A stretch of DNA of 11,401 nucleotides, taken from Deferribacterales bacterium (GTDB lineage Bacteria > Chrysiogenota > Deferribacteres > Deferribacterales > JAISNW01). This document shows, one piece after another, positions 1-4,521 of the stretch (position 1 is its first letter; every line of letters begins with the position of its first letter). Both the position numbers and the translations under genes were made by a program. The notes under the pieces are model-generated. The model had not been told where the DNA came from. It saw nothing but the letters and a program-made list of their open reading frames with translations, and did no database searches. The stretch spans positions 1-11,401 of the forward strand of contig BNUJ01000048.1 in assembly GCA_025997275.1 (NCBI GenBank), given 5' to 3'.

Positions 1-2
1 TT

Positions 3-767
3 GATTTATCTATAACATCTTTTCTTATCGTATGCCCGCTGGTATTTCTTGCTGGGCTGGTTGATGCTGTCGGCGGCGGCGGCGGGCTAATAGCCTTGCC
101 CGCATACATACTGGCAGGTGTCCCTATTCACTACGCACTAGGCACAAATAAACTATCTGGCATACTAGGGACTGCTACCGCCACATACCGATACTATAAG
201 AATAACTTTTTAGATATGGGACTTGCCGTTCCCTGCCTTATCAGTGCACTTATAGGCTCTGCAATCGGAGCAAACCTCACACTGCTGGCAAATGAAAAGC
301 TCTTGGGAAGTTTATTGCTAATCGTTCTGCCTGTTGCCACTTTCTATGTTATCAGGGACAAGACATTCACAAGCGAGCTATCCCCTTATCCCAGACACTA
401 TCAGATTGCAGGCACTGTAGCGATATCGTTTTTTTTGGGAGCTTATGACGGATTTTATGGGCCTGGAACGGGGACATTCCTTGCCTTACTATATGGTGGA
501 CTAGTAAAGATGGATATACGCACAGCCACTGGCAATGCTAAATTCATCAATGTGGCATCTAATGTGGGTGCATTGGCAGTGTTTTTGACTAACGGCAAGG
601 CAATTATCCCGCTGGGGCTATGCGCAGGATTATTCAGCATATTGGGTGGGTATGTAGGCTCAGGACTGGTAATAACTAGAGGGAGCAAAGTTGTCCGCCC
701 TATTATAGTTGGGGTGCTGACACTGCTTATGATAAACGTTGCATACAATACTATAATAAAACAATAA
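3..767 (+). CDS. TSUP (TauE/SafE, DUF81) family membrane permease, 5'-truncated by window edge
   Basis: The frame is open from the left edge to TAA at 765-767, giving 254 visible residues. The family is usually about 250-260 residues, so probably only a few N-terminal residues are missing. A TTG at 96-98 is the first start-like codon, but the preceding in-frame sequence already matches the family N-terminus (FLIVCPLVFLAGLVDAVGG), so I treat the gene as partial. The polar Asp-Ala-Val-Gly5 segment followed by LIALPAY and GTNKLSG is the hallmark of the first TSUP half, and a second half follows around GFYGPGTGTF and TGNAKFINVASN. About eight hydrophobic membrane segments are visible. Members export or import sulfite, sulfoacetate or other small organic anions across the inner membrane; the substrate cannot be read from sequence. 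Four GGC codons in a row at 72-83 encode part of the glycine loop. A weak hairpin follows the stop. Confidence 0.88.
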   Translation, partial: DLSITSFLIVCPLVFLAGLVDAVGGGGGLIALPAYILAGVPIHYALGTNKLSGILGTATATYRYYKNNFLDMGLAVPCLISALIGSAIGANLTLLANEKLLGSLLLIVLPVATFYVIRDKTFTSELSPYPRHYQIAGTVAISFFLGAYDGFYGPGTGTFLALLYGGLVKMDIRTATGNAKFINVASNVGALAVFLTNGKAIIPLGLCAGLFSILGGYVGSGLVITRGSKVVRPIIVGVLTLLMINVAYNTIIKQ

Positions 768-781
768 CTTCCCACAATACA

Positions 782-814
782 TACCCCTAATAAAAAATAT
801 ATGAGGGGCATTTT
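782..814 (+). terminator. Possible weak Rho-independent terminator after the TSUP gene
   Basis: CCCCT (784-788) can pair with AGGGG (804-808) around an A/T-rich 15-nt loop, followed by CATTTT. The stem is only 5 bp, so termination may be weak. It lies 15 nt after the TSUP stop and before the ferredoxin promoter, where a terminator would be expected. The rest of the 768-845 spacer shows nothing else I recognise. Confidence 0.4.
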
Positions 815-845
815 AACTTGTGGAATTACACTAATAAAATTCTGA

Positions 846-874
846 TTGACTTTTAACGCTCATCAGGCTAGATT
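846..874 (+). promoter_or_regulatory. Sigma70-type promoter for the ferredoxin gene
   Basis: TTGACT at 846-851 (5 of 6 to the -35 consensus) and TAGATT at 869-874 (4 of 6 to the -10 consensus) are separated by exactly 17 bp. Transcription would start near 881, leaving a short leader of about 22 nt that contains the ribosome binding site. The placement upstream of a stand-alone ferredoxin gene and after a possible terminator supports the call. Confidence 0.6.
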
Positions 875-890
875 AACGCAATAATATTTA

Positions 891-896
891 GGGAGG
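891..896 (+). promoter_or_regulatory. Ribosome binding site of the ferredoxin gene
   Basis: GGGAGG lies 6 nt before the ATG at 903. It is a strong Shine-Dalgarno match at good spacing and fixes the ferredoxin start, which suggests high translation. Confidence 0.75.
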
Positions 897-902
897 CGAC
901 TT

Positions 903-1073
903 ATGGCTTACACTATAGACAACGAAAAATGTTTAGGCTGCGGTGCTTGCGCCGCTACATGTCCCGTTAGTGCTATTGAAAGTGACAGCGGTAAATACAA
1001 AATAAACGCTGATGTCTGTATTGAATGTGGCTCTTGCGCAAGCGATTGCCCCGCAAACGCAATACACAAATAA
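903..1073 (+). CDS. 2[4Fe-4S] bacterial (clostridial-type) ferredoxin, 56 residues
   Basis: A complete small gene, ATG 903 to TAA 1071-1073. The 56-residue product has two classical CxxCxxCxxxCP cluster motifs: Cys10, 13, 16, 20-Pro and Cys39, 42, 45, 49-Pro, arranged with the family's internal two-fold symmetry (each followed by an AI dipeptide). Length and motifs are those of low-potential soluble ferredoxins that pass electrons between oxidoreductases such as pyruvate:ferredoxin oxidoreductase and hydrogenases. The specific partner is not visible here. The gene has its own promoter (846-874), a strong RBS (891-896) and a terminator (1084-1116), so it is likely monocistronic. It converges on pyrH, and the repeats at 1084-1521 lie between the two. 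The gene itself is not part of the rearrangement. Such ferredoxins are common in anaerobes. Confidence 0.96.
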   Translation: MAYTIDNEKCLGCGACAATCPVSAIESDSGKYKINADVCIECGSCASDCPANAIHK

Positions 1074-1083
1074 CTGGTTTCTG

Positions 1084-1116
1084 AAATGGGACGTCTCTTT
1101 CAGGCGTCCCATTTTT
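1084..1116 (+). terminator. Terminator of the ferredoxin gene (first copy of a bidirectional terminator)
   Basis: AAATGGGACG (1084-1093) pairs perfectly with CGTCCCATTT (1105-1114) around an 11-nt loop and is followed by further T residues, 10 nt after the ferredoxin stop. The A-run on the left makes the element usable from either direction. In the inferred ancestral arrangement it would have served both ferredoxin and pyrH; a second copy with an inverted loop lies at 1354-1388. Confidence 0.85.
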
Positions 1117-1228
1117 AATGCGTTACTATGGTGCCTACGTCCTCACCTGATACAATCTTAGCTAAATCGCCTTTATTATACAGACTAAACACCACTATTG
1201 GCACGCTATTTTCCATACAAAGCGTAAT
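1084..1228 (+). repeat. Copy 1 (forward) of the triplicated terminator/pyrH 3'-end segment
   Basis: This 145-bp stretch contains the ferredoxin terminator and then a duplicate of the pyrH 3' end, from its stop (TTA on the plus strand, 1115-1117) back to AGCGTAAT at 1221-1228. It is the exact reverse complement of 1242-1386; the two arms are separated by a 13-bp loop (1229-1241). The part 1105-1228 is also an exact direct repeat of 1377-1500, offset by 272 bp. The pyrH piece has no 5' part and no start signal, so it is a dead gene fragment and not a gene. Confidence 0.95.
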
Positions 1229-1386
1229 GGATGCGACTGCTATTACGCTTTGTATGGAAAATAGCGTGCCAATAGTGGTGTTTAGTCTGTATAATAAAGG
1301 CGATTTAGCTAAGATTGTATCAGGTGAGGACGTAGGCACCATAGTAACGCATTAAAAATGGGACGCCTGAAAGAGACGTCCCATTT
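1221..1386 (-). repeat. Copy 2 (inverted) of the triplicated segment
   Basis: The full 166-bp unit is present here in reverse complement: AGCGTAAT, 13-bp loop, ATTACGCT, the last ~37 codons of pyrH now reading on the plus strand to TAA at 1353-1355, and the terminator with its loop inverted. It shares 8 bp (1221-1228) with copy 1 and 10 bp (1377-1386) with copy 3. Those shared stretches are exactly the arms of the quasi-palindromes where the orientation changes. I found no mismatch to the other copies. Confidence 0.95.
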
Positions 1387-1388
1387 TT
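1354..1388 (-). terminator. Terminator of pyrH and the minus-strand gene cluster (second copy)
   Basis: AAAAATGGGACG (1354-1365) pairs with CGTCCCATTTTT (1377-1388) around an 11-nt loop. Read on the minus strand, the hairpin is followed by a T-run. It begins at the pyrH stop codon (1387-1389). The loop is inverted relative to the copy at 1084-1116. Because the surrounding repeats are inverted too, the pairing could in principle continue for 145 bp on each side. Confidence 0.8.
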
Positions 1389-1521
1389 AATGCGTTACTA
1401 TGGTGCCTACGTCCTCACCTGATACAATCTTAGCTAAATCGCCTTTATTATACAGACTAAACACCACTATTGGCACGCTATTTTCCATACAAAGCGTAAT
1501 AGCAGTCGCATCCATTACGCT
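1377..1521 (+). repeat. Copy 3 (forward) of the triplicated segment, inside functional pyrH
   Basis: This is the copy joined to the complete pyrH gene. It is the exact reverse complement of 1221-1365, with an 11-bp loop (1366-1376) between the arms, and 1377-1500 directly repeats 1105-1228. It ends at ATTACGCT (1514-1521), the far arm of the pyrH-internal quasi-palindrome. The first differing base is 1522. Confidence 0.95.
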
Positions 1522-2094
1522 CAAATTTTGTGTGATAACGTCCATATAGTTGATTTTATCATATTTAGTAGCAGTTTTATCTTTCATAGGGTCTGCGGTA
1601 TAGACCCCATCCACCTTTGTGGCTTTAATCAACACATTGGCATCTATCTCTGATGCCCTTAGTGCAGCCGCCGTATCGGTGGTAAAATATGGATTGCCCG
1701 TTCCAGCTGCAAATATCATCGCTCTGCCCTTTTCCATATGGCGCATAGCCCTCTGGCGGATAAATGGCTCAGCTATCTGATTCATCTGTATTGCTGTTTG
1801 CAGTCGGCACGGAACGCCAGCTCTTTCCAGCGCATCCTGCACAGAAAGGGCGTTGATAACGGTAGCCAACATACCCATATAGTCGCCTGTCACCCTGTTC
1901 ATCCCCGTTGCAGCACCAGATACACCACGATAGATATTGCCACCGCCTATAACTATCCCAATTTTAGCACCCATAGAGTGTATAGTGGCAACTTCATCTG
2001 CTATATAGCGAACTACATTGCTGTCTATACCAAACTGCTGTTCGCCCATAAGTGCCTCGCCACTCAACTTCAACAATATCCGATTATATTTCAT
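1387..2094 (-). CDS. pyrH: UMP kinase (uridylate kinase)
   Basis: The 235-residue product has the length and motifs of bacterial hexameric UMP kinase, the amino-acid-kinase-fold enzyme that phosphorylates UMP to UDP with ATP in the cytoplasm for pyrimidine nucleotide synthesis. Visible motifs are KLSGEAL (9-15), the glycine-rich VIGGGN (48-53), the DYMGMLATVINA segment (71-82), GTGNPYFTTDTAA (131-143) with the family's UMP-binding TTDTAA, and KATKVDGVYTADP (157-169). The C-terminus GEDVGT (226-231) is normal for the family, so this copy is intact. The ATG follows the lepB stop by 10 nt. It is the last gene of the minus-strand run and converges on the ferredoxin gene. Codons from about residue 199 to the stop are repeated twice more next door. 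A small palindrome in the gene (1493-1521, residues 192-201) is one reversal point of that rearrangement. Confidence 0.97.
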   Translation of the reverse strand: MKYNRILLKLSGEALMGEQQFGIDSNVVRYIADEVATIHSMGAKIGIVIGGGNIYRGVSGAATGMNRVTGDYMGMLATVINALSVQDALERAGVPCRLQTAIQMNQIAEPFIRQRAMRHMEKGRAMIFAAGTGNPYFTTDTAAALRASEIDANVLIKATKVDGVYTADPMKDKTATKYDKINYMDVITQNLSVMDATAITLCMENSVPIVVFSLYNKGDLAKIVSGEDVGTIVTH

Positions 2095-2104
2095 AACACG
2101 CCCC

Positions 2105-2656
2105 TCACCTTATCATCTTGAAAAACCGCTCAAAACGAATAGAACCTCCCGGCTCTTTAGAAAAATAAACTACAACAGCCTTGCCCTTGATAATTTTCTC
2201 AGATACGAAACCCCAATAACGGCTATCTAAACTGGAATCTCTGTTATCCCCCAACATCAGATACATACCATCAGGCACAACAAATTCTGCCACGTTGTCA
2301 ACTATATCTATGTATGATGTCAGACGTTCCTGCGGAATATACGGCTCTACAAGCTCTTCTCCATTTAAGAAAACTTTCTTATTCTTAATAGCAATCCTAT
2401 CGCCCGGTAGCCCTATAACACGTTTAATAAAATTCTTGTCAGGTTCCAGCGGATATTCAAAGACGACTATCTCGCCAAATTTAGGTTTGCGAAACAGATA
2501 GCTTACCTTATCAACCAATATTCTATCGCCGATTTGCAGCGTTTCAAGCATAGAACCAGAGGGGATAATATAGTTCCCCATAACAAACGTAAGGATAAAC
2601 ATAGCTATAACGAACGCTACAATCAGCGAATCAATAAATTCTTTAACCACTTTCAT
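2105..2656 (-). CDS. lepB: Signal peptidase I (type I leader peptidase)
   Basis: The 183-residue membrane protease cleaves signal peptides from exported proteins on the outer face of the inner membrane. One N-terminal hydrophobic anchor (about 8-27) is followed by PSGSM with the catalytic Ser35, then FIKRVIGLPGD with the catalytic Lys78, and GDNRDSSLDSRYWGF (136-150), the conserved box E. It is short, with a single membrane anchor, like the compact enzymes of many bacteria and unlike the larger two-anchor E. coli form. An RBS (AGAGGTG) lies just before the ATG. It sits 15 nt after the SurA-like gene and 10 nt before pyrH, so it is probably cotranscribed with two exported folding factors that would themselves need signal peptide processing. 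Confidence 0.96.
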   Translation of the reverse strand: MKVVKEFIDSLIVAFVIAMFILTFVMGNYIIPSGSMLETLQIGDRILVDKVSYLFRKPKFGEIVVFEYPLEPDKNFIKRVIGLPGDRIAIKNKKVFLNGEELVEPYIPQERLTSYIDIVDNVAEFVVPDGMYLMLGDNRDSSLDSRYWGFVSEKIIKGKAVVVYFSKEPGGSIRFERFFKMIR

Positions 2657-2671
2657 AACACCTCTTATAAC

Positions 2672-3589
2672 TTACTGAAACCTATACACAACTATAGACT
2701 GCTTCTGCCTATCATACCACGCACTAAATATATACTCCATCTGCTGCTCCATCAGCACATACGTTACGTCTCTACGGACAGAATCAGGTATATACCGCGA
2801 GGCGCGCACCCCAACAACACGAACAACAGCCACCTTGCCGCTTACATCGGTTAAAGGGCTACTGAGTTTGCCTTCATCTGTCTGCGCCACTGCCGACCGC
2901 AACTCTGGCGAAACATCCTCTAAACGCACCCAATCCATATCCACATAGGTGCCGCCAACTGACTCTACTGCACCCTTAAAATCTTTCTTATTTTTCTTGA
3001 GCTTGTCATACTGAACCTGACTATCAAAGAATGCAAGCTCTACACAGTATTCCACCCCTGCTTTATAGGCACTACCCTGCTGCAAAAAATCGTGCAAGTC
3101 TTCCTCTGTAATGATTGCACGATTTAACATTGCAGAAAGCAACTTGTTTCTTATAATGCCATTCTTGGCGATAAACGTCAGTTCTGGTGTCAGCCGCTTT
3201 TCTCTGGCTAGTATCTGACTAATAAGCCCGCGCAAAGACGAGTTCCTGTCTTGCAGCCTGATGAGCGTATCCTGTATCTCTTTATCAGTAGTGGCGATTC
3301 CTATACGCGCTGCCGCTACCTGCAAGGTGAGATTGTCTATAATAGTATCCAATGTTTCGCTATAGTAAGCGTCCCATTTGAGCTTACGCTCATCTTCGTT
3401 TTTAATGGCGTTAATAGCCCGCACCCGTGCAGGCGCAAAACGCTCAACATCGTGCTGAGTTACTATCTCGTTGCCGACCTGTGCGACTATTTTATCAACA
3501 ATATCAGCGTTTGCTTTTTGTGGCAGACAGAAATTCGTTAAAATTAAAGTCGTCAAGATAACGTATGTCAGCTTTGCTACGAAGCGCAT
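2672..3589 (-). CDS. SurA-like periplasmic chaperone with a degenerate parvulin domain
   Basis: The 305-residue product starts with a signal peptide: Lys6, a hydrophobic core (about 7-23) and an ANA-D cleavage site after residue 28. The mature N-terminus (DKIVAQVGNEIVTQHDVE, 32-49) is the typical opening of the SurA N-terminal domain, followed by a helical region to about 170. A C-terminal part (about 178-262, with GGTYVDMDW and GKLSSPL) resembles a parvulin fold, but the usual R-H-I and FGYHI motifs are not recognisable, so isomerase activity is doubtful. The inferred role is chaperoning outer-membrane proteins in the periplasm. GGAGGA lies 8 nt before the ATG, supporting this start, even though it places the first 86 nt of the gene, covering the whole signal peptide, inside the upstream gene in another frame. 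The symbol surA is withheld because E. coli SurA is longer with two parvulin domains. Confidence 0.8.
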   Translation of the reverse strand: MRFVAKLTYVILTTLILTNFCLPQKANADIVDKIVAQVGNEIVTQHDVERFAPARVRAINAIKNEDERKLKWDAYYSETLDTIIDNLTLQVAAARIGIATTDKEIQDTLIRLQDRNSSLRGLISQILAREKRLTPELTFIAKNGIIRNKLLSAMLNRAIITEEDLHDFLQQGSAYKAGVEYCVELAFFDSQVQYDKLKKNKKDFKGAVESVGGTYVDMDWVRLEDVSPELRSAVAQTDEGKLSSPLTDVSGKVAVVRVVGVRASRYIPDSVRRDVTYVLMEQQMEYIFSAWYDRQKQSIVVYRFQ

Positions 3590-4472
3590 TTATAAAATCC
3601 TCCATCATACTCTGACGTTTTACAGTGTATAGTTCCGCTATGAGCAACGGTTTCATATTAGCAAAGGACGTTCGCGTTACATCTGCCCGCTCGTCCATCC
3701 TAAATATGTGATAGCCATATTCCGACTCCACAATGCGACTCACTGCCCCCGGCGACAGCTTAAACGCCGCAACAAAGAATTCTGGATAGTTGCTCTCTCT
3801 GATAAAGCCTAAATCTCCGCCATCAGTTTTTTCTGCTCCATCAGAGTACTTACGGGCTACCTCAGAAAATGTTATGCCCGCTCCAAGTTCCTCAATAACC
3901 TTTTGCGCCTTAATCTTATCAGTAGTGAATATATGCCTTATACGTGCTACATTGCCAACTGGAACGCCTTTTGTCTTGCTTTCGTATAATTTGCGCAACT
4001 CCTCTTCGGTAATATTGCCTATATTTAAGGTTATATTTCTAACAAGCTCATCAACGATTAACCTTTCTTCTGCCAACTTTGCTAGCTCGTTAGCATTAAT
4101 ATCGTATCGCCCCGTTATAGCCCTTAATTCCTTAGCCCCTTGAGCTGTTAATAATTGCTGGGATAACTTATTTTGGTGGTCATCATGGCGCGTAGTAATC
4201 CCCCGCCGTTCCGCTTCCTCTAATAGTAATTTATGCTCTACAAATCCTTGTGAAATCGCATTTTTAACACTTGTGTTATTCATATCGCTAGCACCTATCT
4301 CCCAGATAGTAGCACTGGAGTAGTTCCATAGGTCGCTAACAGTGTAAGCCCTACCATTTATCTCAACGATAGCTTTTACGTCTTTGCCGCCTCCACCCTT
4401 GCCCGAGTCTCCGCAGGCAAAGCAGATTAGCGATAGCAAGACAGCTGACATGATAGCACGATAGCGTTTCAT
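3504..4472 (-). CDS. Parvulin-type peptidyl-prolyl isomerase, predicted lipoprotein (PrsA/PpiC-like)
   Basis: I place the start at ATG 4472 (322 residues), because GGGAGGTG directly precedes it. An upstream in-frame TTG at 4493 would put that RBS inside the gene. The N-terminus MKRYR plus a hydrophobic stretch ends in LICFAC at Cys20, followed by a Gly-rich tether, as in exported lipoproteins; the lipobox is imperfect (Cys at -3). A SurA-N-like helical region follows. The parvulin domain spans about 172-260 with ARIRHIF, FSEVARKYSDG, GGDLGFI, the PEFF...AAF...LSPGAVS run and FGYHI-like YGYHIFRM, so catalytic-type motifs are kept, in contrast to the neighbour downstream. The likely role is proline isomerisation and folding of exported proteins in the periplasm, anchored in a membrane. 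It follows recN by 49 nt, with a possible promoter in the gap, and overlaps the SurA-like gene by 86 nt. Confidence 0.87.
   Translation of the reverse strand: MKRYRAIMSAVLLSLICFACGDSGKGGGGKDVKAIVEINGRAYTVSDLWNYSSATIWEIGASDMNNTSVKNAISQGFVEHKLLLEEAERRGITTRHDDHQNKLSQQLLTAQGAKELRAITGRYDINANELAKLAEERLIVDELVRNITLNIGNITEEELRKLYESKTKGVPVGNVARIRHIFTTDKIKAQKVIEELGAGITFSEVARKYSDGAEKTDGGDLGFIRESNYPEFFVAAFKLSPGAVSRIVESEYGYHIFRMDERADVTRTSFANMKPLLIAELYTVKRQSMMEDFINALRSKADIRYLDDFNFNEFLSATKSKR
3598..3603 (-). promoter_or_regulatory. Ribosome binding site of the SurA-like gene, inside the upstream coding region
   Basis: GGAGGA read on the minus strand lies 8 nt before ATG 3589-3587. It decides the start codon and shows that the 86-nt overlap with the upstream lipoprotein gene is probably real and not an over-extended reading frame. 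Confidence 0.65.
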
Positions 4473-4473
4473 A

Positions 4474-4481
4474 CACCTCCC
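4474..4481 (-). promoter_or_regulatory. Ribosome binding site fixing the lipoprotein PPIase start
   Basis: GGGAGGTG on the minus strand matches the 16S rRNA tail over 7-8 bases. The GGAGG core ends 3 nt before ATG 4472. The spacing is short but the match is strong, and it argues against the upstream TTG start at 4493. Confidence 0.65.
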
Positions 4482-4492
4482 ATTATGGCACA

Positions 4493-4521
4493 ATTGTAAC
4501 TCAATAAGGCAGATATAGCAA
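4493..4521 (-). promoter_or_regulatory. Candidate internal promoter in front of the lipoprotein PPIase gene
   Basis: On the minus strand TTGCTA (4521-4516, 4 of 6 to the -35 consensus) is followed after exactly 17 bp by TACAAT (4498-4493, 5 of 6 to the -10 consensus). It lies just after the recN stop in the only sizeable gap of the cluster. Transcription would start near 4486, giving a leader of about 14 nt with the strong RBS. It could drive the PPIase, SurA-like, lepB and pyrH genes independently of upstream transcription. Confidence 0.45.

Noticed and set aside
96..98. TTG at 96 as the true start of the TSUP gene
   Set aside because: The in-frame codons before it encode the conserved first membrane helix and glycine loop, so the real start lies left of the window.
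455..811. 118-codon minus-strand reading frame opposite the TSUP gene
   Set aside because: It lies antisense to a clearly coding transporter, matches no family I know, and is an antisense shadow.
1115..1355. Two 75-codon reading frames, one on each strand (1342-1115 minus, 1128-1355 plus), with almost the same protein sequence
   Set aside because: They are a by-product of the inverted repeat: a near-perfect palindrome reads the same on both strands, differing only at the 13-bp loop. The coding half is the pyrH C-terminus and the other half is its antisense. No RBS or family match.
1084..1521. A MITE, insertion sequence or attachment site
   Set aside because: The repeat consists only of the local terminator and pyrH sequence, with no foreign core, no transposase and no target-site duplication; the boundaries are the palindromes themselves.
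1084..1521. CRISPR-like repeat array
   Set aside because: There are only three long copies in alternating orientation, without unique spacers.
1738..2121. 127-codon plus-strand reading frame opposite pyrH
   Set aside because: The opposite strand encodes a full, well-conserved UMP kinase; the frame shows no recognisable domain.
4473..4493. Upstream TTG start for the lipoprotein PPIase
   Set aside because: It would place a strong Shine-Dalgarno sequence inside the coding region and add MCHNGRC before an otherwise standard lipoprotein signal peptide; ATG 4472 is better supported.
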